Part shown: positions 33,439 through 41,548 of the stretch, in pieces
Numbering within the stretch: the first letter of the stretch is position 1
Layout: every line of letters begins with the position of its first letter
Program-made: the position numbers and the translations under genes
Notes under the pieces: generated by a model
Told to the model about the DNA's origin: nothing
The model's database searches: none
The model's input: only the letters and a program-made list of their open reading frames with translations
Assembly: GCA_044426045.1 (NCBI GenBank)
Contig: JAWXUX010000001.1
Span: 62,001-126,000, forward strand
Direction: 5' to 3'
DNA length: 64,000 nt
Origin: JAWXUU01 sp044426045
GTDB taxonomy: Bacteria; Bacillota; Clostridia; Christensenellales; CAMQZB01

Positions 33439-35400
33439 ATGGAAACGAATCAAAACATGGTTTTGAAACTGCTTGCAGAAAAATATAAGAACAGGGCGGA
33501 AGTTGCCTCAGAGATTATCAATTTGAAAACTATTTGTTCACTTCCAAAGGGAACAGAGCATTTCATGAGCGACCTTCACGGTGAATATGAAGCGTTCAAC
33601 CACATTGTGAACAACTGTTCGGGCGTGGTGCGCGAAAAAGTTGATATGGTTCTTGGTGACACTGCAAGTGAAAAAGAAAAGCAAACAATTTCCACGATTA
33701 TCTACTATCCAAAAGAAAAGCTAGCAGAACTTGAGCAAAGCAATGATCTTTCTCGCGATTGGTACAAAAAAACAATCGACACCCTCGTTAAAATCTGCGA
33801 AACAGTTTCATATAAATATTCTCGTTCAAAAGTCCGCAAACTTTTGCCAAATGCCAATCAATGGCTACTTGAAGAATTCCTTCACGGCGAAAGGGTGGGA
33901 TATGATACGGCGAGATACCACAGCAAGATTGTCGACACAATTCTTGATTGCGACATGCAAGCTGATTTTATTGCAACGCTAGCAACAGTAATCAAAAAAC
34001 TAACCGTTGCAAGGCTTCACATCGTTGGCGACATTTATGACCGCGGTGAAAAACCCGACGACATTTTTGACCTTTTGATTGACCACAACGCGTGCGACAT
34101 TCAATGGGGCAACCACGATATCGTGTGGATGGGCGCATGTGCGGGAAGCACGGCGTGCATGGCAAACGTTATCAATCTTTCCCTCACGTATAACAACACG
34201 GAAGTTTTGGAAGTTGGCTACGGCATTTCTTTGCGTCCGCTGATGGTGTTTTCGAAAGCGACATATAAAAACGCAAAATGCTTTTTCCCAAAGGATAAAT
34301 CATCATCAGAAGATGAACTTGAAATGGCACTCATGAGAAAAGCAATCGCCGTTATCATGTTCAAACTTGAAGGACAGGCAATCAAGCGAAATTCAAACTT
34401 CAACATGAAGCACCGAAATCTTCTTGAAAAGCTTGACCTTGAAAACCAAACGGTGGAAATCGACGGCAAAACATATCAAATCAACGACACCGATTTTCCA
34501 ACCCTTGATATGGCAAATCCATATAAACTCTCAAAAGAAGAAAAACAAGTTTTGGACAAGCTAGCCTACGCATTCACATCAAGCGAAAGGCTTCGTGCCC
34601 ACATCACTTTCCTTTATGAAAAGGGCAGTTTGTTCCTTGTTTATAACAAAAATCTACTTTTCCACGGTGCAATCCCAATGAATGAAAACGGTTCTTTCAT
34701 GACATTTGAAACTCATGATGAAGAGATTGTCTCAGGAAAGGAATACATGATGTATTGCGAAAAAATGGCACGCCAAGCGTTCTATGCAAGACCAGGCTCA
34801 AAAAAATGGCAAGCGGGCTGTGATTTTTGTTGGTATTTGTGGTGCGGTGGCAAATCTCCGCTGTTTGGGCGTGACAAAATGGCAACGTTTGAACGTCTTT
34901 TGATAAATGACGAAAGCGTGCACACCGAAAATAAAAACTCCTATTATAAACTTTATAACAAGCCAGAAACTTTCAAGGCTATTGCAAAAGAATTTGGGCT
35001 AGATTTTGTCAATTCCCATATCGTCAACGGGCATGTGCCGGTGAAAAGTATTGATGGCGAAAGCCCATTGAAAGCGGAAGGCAAAATCATAGTCATCGAC
35101 GGTGGTTTTTGCAAGAAATATCACAAAACAACGGGCATTTCGGGCTACACGTTGATATATAACTCGTGGGGAATGCGACTTTGCGCCCACAACGAGTTCA
35201 CAACAACCGAGGACGCAATCCGTGGCAATATCGACATCCATTCAACAACTAACGTCTTTGAAAGAAGCGACCGAAGAATAACAGTCGGCGAAACGGATAA
35301 TGGCAAGGAACTTTCGGAAACAATCGCATGGCTAGAAAAACTTATGAAAGCATATGACAAGGGCACAATCAAAGAAAGCACTGTCGCTGTGAAAAAATAA
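33439..35400 (+). CDS. fbp: Fructose-1,6-bisphosphatase, class III
   Basis: Gluconeogenic hydrolysis of fructose 1,6-bisphosphate. The 653 residues carry the metallophosphatase core of the Firmicute class III enzyme: HFMSDLHGEYEAFNHI (GDxHG equivalent), VGDIYDRGEKPDDIFD, IQWGNHDIVWMGA and later FVNSHIVNGHVPVK and KIIVIDGGFCKKYH. Length matches the Bacillus subtilis type (about 670). ATG 33439 follows TTGGAGGAG; an in-frame upstream extension to 33376 would run through the promoter and is rejected. Single-gene unit. Confidence 0.95.
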   Translation: METNQNMVLKLLAEKYKNRAEVASEIINLKTICSLPKGTEHFMSDLHGEYEAFNHIVNNCSGVVREKVDMVLGDTASEKEKQTISTIIYYPKEKLAELEQSNDLSRDWYKKTIDTLVKICETVSYKYSRSKVRKLLPNANQWLLEEFLHGERVGYDTARYHSKIVDTILDCDMQADFIATLATVIKKLTVARLHIVGDIYDRGEKPDDIFDLLIDHNACDIQWGNHDIVWMGACAGSTACMANVINLSLTYNNTEVLEVGYGISLRPLMVFSKATYKNAKCFFPKDKSSSEDELEMALMRKAIAVIMFKLEGQAIKRNSNFNMKHRNLLEKLDLENQTVEIDGKTYQINDTDFPTLDMANPYKLSKEEKQVLDKLAYAFTSSERLRAHITFLYEKGSLFLVYNKNLLFHGAIPMNENGSFMTFETHDEEIVSGKEYMMYCEKMARQAFYARPGSKKWQAGCDFCWYLWCGGKSPLFGRDKMATFERLLINDESVHTENKNSYYKLYNKPETFKAIAKEFGLDFVNSHIVNGHVPVKSIDGESPLKAEGKIIVIDGGFCKKYHKTTGISGYTLIYNSWGMRLCAHNEFTTTEDAIRGNIDIHSTTNVFERSDRRITVGETDNGKELSETIAWLEKLMKAYDKGTIKESTVAVKK

Positions 35401-35433
35401 AAAGTGTACGAGAAACATTAAAATAACCTTAAA

Positions 35434-35475
35434 AAACGCCAAGTATCAGAAAAAAATACTTGGCGTTTAAAAATA
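35434..35475 (+). terminator. Rho-independent terminator after fbp
   Basis: AAACGCCAAGTAT ... ATACTTGGCGTTT, a perfect 13 bp stem with 9 nt loop, weak T-run. A third copy of CGGCGTTTAA follows at 35481. Confidence 0.78.
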
Positions 35476-35502
35476 TTTTTCGGCGTTTAAACTTAAAATG
35501 TA

Positions 35503-35531
35503 TTGTTTTATATATCATTATATGCTATAAT
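35503..35531 (+). promoter_or_regulatory. Sigma-A promoter with extended -10 for lipoprotein gene
   Basis: TTGTTT at 35503-35508, 17 nt spacer, TATAAT at 35526-35531 preceded by TATGC. Confidence 0.65.
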
Positions 35532-35567
35532 ATTCACATTGCAAAAGGATAAATACAGGAGAAATAT

Positions 35568-36293
35568 ATGAGAAAAATTATATCAATAATATTGTGCTTG
35601 GTTCTAGTTTTGAGCATTTCAGCTTGTTCTACAGTAAACGTTTATACAGCACCAGCTGAAACAACAGCCCCAGCACCAACAGTCGCAGCAACTGAAACGC
35701 CAACAGCAACAGTGGCACCATCTACGACAGAAACAACTTATTCATTGCCATTTGGCGACGAAGTTGAATGGGAAGTTCAATATCCAGAAAGTGCGGAAGA
35801 ATCTTTCCAAGTTGCAATGGACAGCGTGATTGCAGGTTCAACAGACCAAATCGACATTTCATTCAACTATGACGAATGTTCATATCTAAGAAACTATATG
35901 GATAAATATGGTTTCAACAAAGTACTCTTTTCTCAACTTGAATATGAAGTAGTTTCAGTTTCTGAAACATCAAATGAATTCTGTTATTTGACAGTAGCAT
36001 TCACAAATATCGACGTTTATAATGTTTTCCGTGAAGGCGTTGATGATTGGATAGATTTATTTGAAAATTGTGAAGATTATGGTCTTACATATGAAGAGGC
36101 ATATACGCCAAAATATATGTATGAATGTTTCATCGCACAAATTGGCAACTACACAAACGATAAAATCACATCAACTGCTCAAGTGTTGATGAAATATAAC
36201 GACGACCTAGGCACATGGCAAGTTATGATGTCAGATACAACTCTTATCGCTATCGTAGGAAGCGAAGACGCATTGCTTGAATACATTGTGTAA
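35568..36293 (+). CDS. Hypothetical lipoprotein with Thr/Ala/Pro-rich linker
   Basis: 241 residues. Signal peptide with lipobox LSISAC, lipidated Cys20. A low-complexity Thr/Ala/Pro linker spans about 30-62, then an acidic globular domain (about 65-241) rich in Asp, Glu and Tyr. No family is recognised. The Thr-rich linker would be a natural substrate for the protein O-mannosyltransferase encoded at 41549, but this is inference. It has its own promoter; repeat element 4 follows the stop. Confidence 0.72.
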   Translation: MRKIISIILCLVLVLSISACSTVNVYTAPAETTAPAPTVAATETPTATVAPSTTETTYSLPFGDEVEWEVQYPESAEESFQVAMDSVIAGSTDQIDISFNYDECSYLRNYMDKYGFNKVLFSQLEYEVVSVSETSNEFCYLTVAFTNIDVYNVFREGVDDWIDLFENCEDYGLTYEEAYTPKYMYECFIAQIGNYTNDKITSTAQVLMKYNDDLGTWQVMMSDTTLIAIVGSEDALLEYIV

Positions 36294-36314
36294 AAATCGC
36301 GTAGCGATTTTTAT
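36294..36314. other. Short hairpin at left edge of repeat element 4
   Basis: AAAAATCGC-GTA-GCGATTTTT, containing GCGTAGC, directly abutting the heptamer array. Confidence 0.6.
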
Positions 36315-36509
36315 AAGTGAAAGGTGAAAGGTGAAAGGTGTGGTAATGCACTCGGTGCCCTCGTGCTTTTCAATTATATTTGTAAACAATAATAGGAACG
36401 TAGCTATTCAATAGGAACGTTCCTATTTTACTAGCCAAATATAATAGGATGCACGAGCAAAGCGAGTGCCTACCACACCTTTCACCTTTCACCTTTCACC
36501 TTTCACTTT
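36315..36509 (+). repeat. Heptamer-bounded REPIN-like element, copy 4
   Basis: Left array GTGAAAG x3 plus GTG. Hairpin GCACTCGG-TGC-CCTCGTGC follows GTGGTAAT. The core has AATAGGAACGT and the perfect palindrome AGGAACGTTCCT. Right hairpin GCACGAGC-AAA-GCGAGTGC, then CTACCAC, and right array CTTTCAC x4. Confidence 0.87.
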
Positions 36510-36520
36510 TAAAAAAGCGT

Positions 36521-36621
36521 CCCACACCCAAACTTCCACCCCAACCGCCCAAACGTGCCCACCCAAACTCCCACCCCAACCGCCCAAGCGTGCCCACCCA
36601 AACTTCCCCCCTCACCCCTTT
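36521..36621 (-). repeat. C-rich tandem repeat (36 nt unit) beside element 4
   Basis: Two near-identical 36 nt units (each with CCCAAACT, CCACCCCAACCGCCCAA and CGTGCCCAC) plus a partial third, running into CCCCCCTCACCCC. On the - strand this gives many GGG runs. It is strikingly GC-rich for this genome and non-coding; the open frames across it are repeat artefacts. Confidence 0.75.
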
Positions 36622-36638
36622 GGTCAAAGAAAGTCTAA
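36622..36638 (+). promoter_or_regulatory. CtsR operator, upstream copy
   Basis: GGTCAAA-GAA-AGTCTAA matches the CtsR heptad direct repeat (A/GGTCAAA NAN A/GGTCAAA) with one change. Lies 58 nt upstream of the -35. Confidence 0.7.
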
Positions 36639-36695
36639 TTTTTATCAAAAACCCTAAAACCCCCCAAAAAACCTCCAAAAAACCGCAAAAAAGCC

Positions 36696-36723
36696 TTGAC
36701 AATCACGAAAAAGGTGCTATAAT
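36696..36723 (+). promoter_or_regulatory. Sigma-A promoter for ctsR-clpC
   Basis: Consensus TTGACA at 36696-36701, 16 nt spacer, consensus TATAAT at 36718-36723. Confidence 0.85.
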
Positions 36724-36732
36724 ATTATCAAA

Positions 36733-36749
36733 AGTCAAAGAAAGTCTAA
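36733..36749 (+). promoter_or_regulatory. CtsR operator, downstream copy
   Basis: AGTCAAA-GAA-AGTCTAA, 10 nt downstream of the -10 box, i.e. over the transcription start, the expected place for repression. Confidence 0.8.
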
Positions 36750-36808
36750 CAATTTGACCCACAAAAGAAAAATAAAGGAAACTTTAAAAGTGACCTAAAG
36801 GAGAGAAT

Positions 36809-37270
36809 ATGGCGGGCATAACTGATACGATTGAAGAATTTTTGAAAGCCAGCATGCAATCGGATCGCGAGCTTCAAATTTCACGAAACCAACTTGCCGA
36901 GCATTTTTCATGTGCACCAAGTCAAATCAACTATGTGCTCACGACAAGATTCTCTCAATCGCGTGGCTATATCGTTCAATCGCGTCGCGGTGGAAGCGGG
37001 TATATAACAATAGTGAAACTGTCGGAAAACAGCAACAGCTATCTTGAAAACCTTCTGAAAAATGAAGTTGGAATTGCAATATCCCAAAACAAAACACGCG
37101 ACATCTTGGAAAACATGGCAAGTGAAAATCTTATCTCACCGCGCGAGGCAAGGCTTATATATTCATCGCTTTGTGACAAAACCCTTCCGCCATCGCAAAT
37201 GGGAAAAGATGCCACAAGAGCAATGATTTTCAAGGGGATAATAAAACAAATAATGCTAGAAAACCAATAA
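36809..37270 (+). CDS. ctsR: Transcriptional repressor CtsR
   Basis: A 153-residue heat-shock repressor of clp genes. The N-terminal winged helix has RNQLAEHFSCAPSQINYVL (recognition) and RGYIVQSRRGGSGYITIV (glycine-rich wing, the heat-sensing loop in studied CtsR; here GGSG rather than GGGG). The C-terminal dimer and regulatory domain has LISPREARLI. Length is normal. Operators at 36622 and 36733 flank its promoter, so it is autoregulated. clpC follows 10 nt later; mcsA and mcsB, which normally lie between, are absent. Confidence 0.95.
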   Translation: MAGITDTIEEFLKASMQSDRELQISRNQLAEHFSCAPSQINYVLTTRFSQSRGYIVQSRRGGSGYITIVKLSENSNSYLENLLKNEVGIAISQNKTRDILENMASENLISPREARLIYSSLCDKTLPPSQMGKDATRAMIFKGIIKQIMLENQ

Positions 37271-37280
37271 GAGGTGAAAA

Positions 37281-39761
37281 ATGTTCAAATACACACAAAG
37301 TGCAAACGCCGTTATTTTATCGGCAGAAAACATGTCAAGCAGAATGGGCTTATCATATGTTGGAACGGAGCACATCCTTGCGGGGCTCATTTCAACACCA
37401 TGCAATGCGGGGAACATTCTGATTCGCGTTGGCGTTTCAAAATATAATCTATTCAAGCAAGTGCAAAACGTTGTCGACCACGCGCAAGTGGCAAACGGCT
37501 ATACAAACGGAGTGAAGACCTTGATTGAAAAGGCAAATCTTTATGCAAGTGAACTCAATCAAGGCTATATTTCAACCGAGCACATTTTGCTTTCCCTTGT
37601 TTCGGAAGAAACTTCCCTTGCTGTTCAGCTTTTGAAAGAGCAAGGTGTCAATATTCAAAATATATTCATACTCCTCGGGAAGGAACTAAACGTGCGCTTT
37701 GATTATGACAGCACCAAGCCAAGTGAGGAAAAGCCAAACGAAAGGGAACTTGAATATCAAGGTGGCGCGCCGTCAAAAAAAGAGGAAACCGACATTTCCA
37801 AATTCGGCGTAGACCTAAATCAAAAAGCAAAAGACGGCAAGATTGACCCCGTGATTGGCAGAGATACCGAAATAGAGCGTATCACGCAAATTCTTTCGCG
37901 CAGAACAAAAAATAACCCCGTCATCATCGGCGAACCTGGCGTTGGTAAATCGGCAGTTATCGAAGGACTAGCGGAAAAAATCGTGAGCGGAAGAATTCCC
38001 GACGTTTTGAAAGATAAGAAGATTTTCTCGCTTGACATCAGCGGAATGCTCGCGGGCGCGAAATATCGTGGCGAATTTGAAGAGCGATTCAAAGAATTTA
38101 TCACCGAAGTGCAAAACGACGGTAACACAATCGTGTTTATCGACGAAATCCACAACATCGTGGGTGCGGGCGCAACGGGGGACAGTTCAATGGACGCTGC
38201 GGAAATTTTGAAACCGCTTCTTTCTCGTGGCGAGCTTCAAACAATCGGCGCGACAACCCTTGATGAATACAGAAAATATATCGAAAAAGACCCCGCACTT
38301 GAACGAAGGTTCCAGCCTGTCACAGTGGACGAGCCAAGCGTTAGCGACACAATAAAAATCCTTATGGGTATCAAAGATAAATATGAAGCCCACCATAAAA
38401 TCAAAATCACGCAAGAAGCAATCGAGGCAGCAGCGAAACTTTCTGAAAGGTACATAACAGATAGATTTTTGCCCGACAAAGCGATTGATCTTATCGACGA
38501 AGCATCGTCAAGGGCAAGGCTGAATTTCATGTCCCACCCAACCGAAGTGAAAAATCTTCAAGAGCAAATCGCGGGGCTAGAAAAGGAAAAAGCAAACGCA
38601 CTTGAAAACTCCAACCTTGAACGCGCGGCATCAATGCGTGACAGCATTGTGCTTTTTTCGGCAAAAATGGAGGAAATCAAGCAAGAAGAAGCGCAAAACC
38701 GCGAGGGCAAAATCATTTCGATTGGCGAGGCGGAAGTTGCCGAAGTTGTCGGTATGTGGACAAAAATTCCCGTCAGCAAAATCACTCAATCGGAAGCAGA
38801 TAAAATCTTGAACCTTGAAAGCGAGCTTGCAAAACGCGTGGTTGGTCAAAAATCCGCTGTCGAGGCAGTTTCAAGGGCGATAAGGCGTGCAAGAGCGGGA
38901 CTGAAAGACCCAAAACGCCCAATCGGCAGTTTCATTTTCGTGGGACCAACGGGCGTTGGTAAAACCGAGCTCACAAAAGCACTTTCATATTCAGTTTTTG
39001 GCAGCGAAGAAGCTATGATAAGAATGGATATGAGCGAATTTATGGAAAAGCACACAATTTCTAAACTGATTGGTGCCCCTCCAGGGTATGTCGGTCACGA
39101 TGAATCGGGCGGACTAACTGAAAAAATTCGCCGAAATCCATATTCAGTGGTGCTGTTTGACGAAATCGAAAAAGCCCACCCCGATGTTTTCAATCTCATG
39201 CTTCAAATCCTTGACGATGGCAGACTCACCGACAGCAAAGGCAGAGTTGTCGACTTCAAAAACACGGTGATAATCATGACATCAAACGCGGGTGCAAGCG
39301 AAATTGGCAGTTTTGGAACGCTAGGTTTTGCAAGTGAAAACGGCGAGATTGGAAAAAACACCCAAGATAATATGGAAGACAGAGTGACAGATGCGTTGAA
39401 GCAAACATTCCGCCCTGAATTTTTGAACAGAGTTGATGAAATCATCGTCTTTAAGCACCTCACAAAAGAAGATACAAGGCAAATTGCTAACATTTTGATA
39501 GAGTCGCTTTCAAAAAGAGTGGCGGAAAGAAATATAACCCTTCTCGTTTCCGACAGTGCAAAAGATTTCCTTGCGGGCAAGGGATACGACACAATATATG
39601 GTGCAAGACCGCTGAAACGAGTTTTGCAACGCGAGCTAGAAGACAAGCTGTCTGAAGAAATTCTTATGGGCAATGTGAAAAATGGCGACACAATGCGGGT
39701 GGAATCAAACGGCGAAAAATTAATTTTCACGAAATATAACAGCGATACGGCGGGATATTGA
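37281..39761 (+). CDS. clpC: ATP-dependent Clp protease ATP-binding subunit ClpC
   Basis: An 826-residue AAA+ unfoldase partner of ClpP. Clp-N repeats (1-150) include YVGTEHILAGLI and YISTEHILLSLV. AAA-1 has Walker A GEPGVGKSAVIEGLA (about 217) and Walker B VFIDEIHNIVGAG. The ClpC-type short M-domain with a UVR-like segment lies near 430-480. AAA-2 has GPTGVGKTELTKAL (about 554) and VLFDEIEKAHPDVFN. C-terminal D2-small domain RPEFLNRVDEIIVF. The long MecA-type docking elements expected of ClpC are present. Co-transcribed with ctsR and under CtsR control. No clpP in the window. Confidence 0.95.
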   Translation: MFKYTQSANAVILSAENMSSRMGLSYVGTEHILAGLISTPCNAGNILIRVGVSKYNLFKQVQNVVDHAQVANGYTNGVKTLIEKANLYASELNQGYISTEHILLSLVSEETSLAVQLLKEQGVNIQNIFILLGKELNVRFDYDSTKPSEEKPNERELEYQGGAPSKKEETDISKFGVDLNQKAKDGKIDPVIGRDTEIERITQILSRRTKNNPVIIGEPGVGKSAVIEGLAEKIVSGRIPDVLKDKKIFSLDISGMLAGAKYRGEFEERFKEFITEVQNDGNTIVFIDEIHNIVGAGATGDSSMDAAEILKPLLSRGELQTIGATTLDEYRKYIEKDPALERRFQPVTVDEPSVSDTIKILMGIKDKYEAHHKIKITQEAIEAAAKLSERYITDRFLPDKAIDLIDEASSRARLNFMSHPTEVKNLQEQIAGLEKEKANALENSNLERAASMRDSIVLFSAKMEEIKQEEAQNREGKIISIGEAEVAEVVGMWTKIPVSKITQSEADKILNLESELAKRVVGQKSAVEAVSRAIRRARAGLKDPKRPIGSFIFVGPTGVGKTELTKALSYSVFGSEEAMIRMDMSEFMEKHTISKLIGAPPGYVGHDESGGLTEKIRRNPYSVVLFDEIEKAHPDVFNLMLQILDDGRLTDSKGRVVDFKNTVIIMTSNAGASEIGSFGTLGFASENGEIGKNTQDNMEDRVTDALKQTFRPEFLNRVDEIIVFKHLTKEDTRQIANILIESLSKRVAERNITLLVSDSAKDFLAGKGYDTIYGARPLKRVLQRELEDKLSEEILMGNVKNGDTMRVESNGEKLIFTKYNSDTAGY

Positions 39762-39765
39762 TAGA

Positions 39766-39836
39766 TAGATTTTGCAGTTTTAGTGCATATTAATACATTT
39801 CTCATCATTTTTATGCACTATAAACCGCAAAAACGA
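39766..39836. other. Long imperfect stem-loop after clpC
   Basis: The arms TTTTGCAGTTTTAGTGCATA and TATGCACTATAAACCGCAAA pair over about 20 bp with a few mismatches; ~22 nt loop. No T-run. May protect the 3' end of the clpC mRNA. Confidence 0.55.
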
Positions 39837-39920
39837 TAAAAAATCACAAAAAATCCACTTTGTCAATAGCATTATTCAAAAAAAACTACAATTTTTCATA
39901 TAAAAATTTTTCGAAAGCTA

Positions 39921-39949
39921 TGGAAATTTTAAAAAAAGAATGGTATAAT
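39921..39949 (+). promoter_or_regulatory. Promoter for hpf
   Basis: TGGAAA at 39921-39926, 17 nt spacer, TATAAT at 39944-39949 with TGG before it. The -35 is weak. Confidence 0.5.
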
Positions 39950-40045
39950 ATAAATATATAGGAAACTTCTAAAATCTAGATAAAATCTGAATTTTGGAAA
40001 TCTCTATAAACAATTTAAAACTTTATATATTAAGGAGGAACTACT

Positions 40046-40567
40046 ATGAAAGTTGAAATCATGGGAAGAAAGAACTACAGTATTAACTCTAATATCGAGG
40101 AAGTTGTCGAAAGCAAAATTGCTAAACTTGAAAAATATTTTGGCGACGACGCAAACTTGAAAGTAATCCTTAAAAAAGAAGGCGCAAAGTCGTGCATTGA
40201 AATTTCAATCAATGTGTCAGGTTGCGATATGCGTGCGCAAGCACTCGCTGAAAACATGTATGATGCAATCGATGAAGTTATTCCAAAGATTGAACGTCAA
40301 ATAAGAAAGCACAAAACTCGCCTTGAAAAACGCTTGAAACAAACTGCGTTTGAGGAAGTTTATGAAGAACCAGTTATTCCGTTTTCTACAAGCGTTGTAA
40401 AGGAAAAGGAATTCAATCTAAAACCAATGTCACAAGACGAAGCGATTTATATGCTAGACATTCTCGACCACGATTTTTATGTTTATCTCTCGGAAGAAAA
40501 CAACGCAATCCAAGTGGTTTATAGAAGATACGACGGCGATTATGGCATGATTAAACCAAAAATTTAA
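40046..40567 (+). CDS. hpf: Ribosome hibernation promoting factor, long form
   Basis: A 173-residue long HPF that dimerises 70S ribosomes into inactive 100S particles in stationary phase. The N-terminal YfiA/HPF domain (1-100) has VEIMGRKNYSINSNIEE, VILKKEGAKSCIEISI and AENMYDAIDEVIPKIERQIRKHKTR. The C-terminal dimerisation domain (about 117-173) has FNLKPMSQDEAIYMLDILDHDFYVY and VVYRRYDGDYGMIKPKI. Both are standard for Firmicutes. AAGGAGGA precedes the ATG. It usually neighbours secA and prfB, which are not here. Confidence 0.96.
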   Translation: MKVEIMGRKNYSINSNIEEVVESKIAKLEKYFGDDANLKVILKKEGAKSCIEISINVSGCDMRAQALAENMYDAIDEVIPKIERQIRKHKTRLEKRLKQTAFEEVYEEPVIPFSTSVVKEKEFNLKPMSQDEAIYMLDILDHDFYVYLSEENNAIQVVYRRYDGDYGMIKPKI

Positions 40568-40608
40568 CAGACGGCAAAAAATATAATTTTTCATAATACA
40601 AAAAGCAT

Positions 40609-40630
40609 TGGGCAAGGGGAACCTTGCCCA
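40609..40630 (+). other. GC-rich tetraloop hairpin after hpf
   Basis: TGGGCAAGG-GGAA-CCTTGCCCA, a perfect 9 bp stem. It is not followed by a T-run, so more likely an mRNA-stabilising or attenuating hairpin before the next gene at 40663. Confidence 0.7.
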
Positions 40631-40662
40631 GATTGCTATAAATTCAAAAGGAAGTGGCATCA

Positions 40663-41394
40663 ATGCAAAACTCTGAAAACACAAAAAACGCAAGACGATT
40701 TCTCGAAAGCTACAACAAGCTTGATTCTGATATAAGGGGGATTTTTGGGCTTTATCACCGCTCAACTTTTTCCGATGCAATAAGAAAATCCGCCGAACTT
40801 TCGCCACTTGTCAGAAAATATGAAGATGACCTTTTGTCTTATGCCAAGCTCAGAAATGCAATCGTGCACGACAGCGAGGAAGATAAAATCATCGCCGAGC
40901 CACTTTTGGAAGTGACGGTGCATTTTGAAAACATCGTGAAAGCTATCCTCACCCCAAAAATGGTTAAAGATTGCAATTTTGGCAAAAAAGTTATCATGCT
41001 TTCGGGAGAGGAGAGCGTTGGTAAATCATGCGAAACAATCAATGAAAGCGGATTTTCAAATCTGCCAGTTTTTGCGGGTGGCAAAATCATTGGAATGATG
41101 TCGAATAAGCGTATTGTTGAAATTGTTGCAATGTCAATAAAGAAAAACAAATCGGTTGATGAAATCTTGCAAAACGCTAAAGTATCGCAAAGCGTCTTCA
41201 AATCAGACAAAGGCAAATACTACGAAATAAAATCAAGCACTTCAAGAATAGACGAAATTCTGAAACTTTATGAAAAAAATCCAAACCTAACACTTGTTAT
41301 AATAACGCCAAATGGCAGTGAAAACGAGAAACCGTGCCAAGTTGTTGGAAGAAACGACGTCACAACGCTTTCTGAAATGCTTGAATTGTATTAA
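40663..41394 (+). CDS. CBS-domain protein with HEPN-like N-terminus
   Basis: 243 residues. The helical N-terminal part (1-95) contains YAKLRNAIVHD, with the R-x4-H motif typical of HEPN domains (RNAIVH), followed by IAEPLLEVTVHFENIVKAIL. The C-terminal part (about 100-243) is a CBS (Bateman) pair: SGFSNLPVFAGGKIIGMMSNKRIV is a clear CBS strand-helix unit, and the second unit ends VVGRNDVTTLSEML. CBS domains bind adenine nucleotides; HEPN domains are often RNases. Start 40663 has AAAGGAAG at good spacing. It follows hpf after a hairpin and may be co-transcribed. A nucleotide-gated RNA-related role would be speculative; similar CBS proteins are widespread and uncharacterised. Confidence 0.65.
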   Translation: MQNSENTKNARRFLESYNKLDSDIRGIFGLYHRSTFSDAIRKSAELSPLVRKYEDDLLSYAKLRNAIVHDSEEDKIIAEPLLEVTVHFENIVKAILTPKMVKDCNFGKKVIMLSGEESVGKSCETINESGFSNLPVFAGGKIIGMMSNKRIVEIVAMSIKKNKSVDEILQNAKVSQSVFKSDKGKYYEIKSSTSRIDEILKLYEKNPNLTLVIITPNGSENEKPCQVVGRNDVTTLSEMLELY

Positions 41395-41491
41395 AGTTTT
41401 TTATAAAAATAGTAATAATTATATAAAAATAGTAAAAATAAAACTAAATCATGCTTTTGTATGGTTTTTGTAAAAAATATCATAAAAAGGC

Positions 41492-41520
41492 TTGTCAAAA
41501 TATGTAAAAACAGTTAAAAT
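41492..41520 (+). promoter_or_regulatory. Sigma-A promoter for protein mannosyltransferase gene
   Basis: TTGTCA at 41492-41497, 17 nt spacer, TAAAAT at 41515-41520. Confidence 0.62.
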
Positions 41521-41548
41521 ATATTAAGCATCGTTGGAGGCTTATGAT

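Noticed and set aside
36521..36621. Two 36 nt C-rich units considered as CRISPR repeats
   Set aside because: They are directly adjacent without spacers and are low-complexity; a plain tandem repeat explains them.
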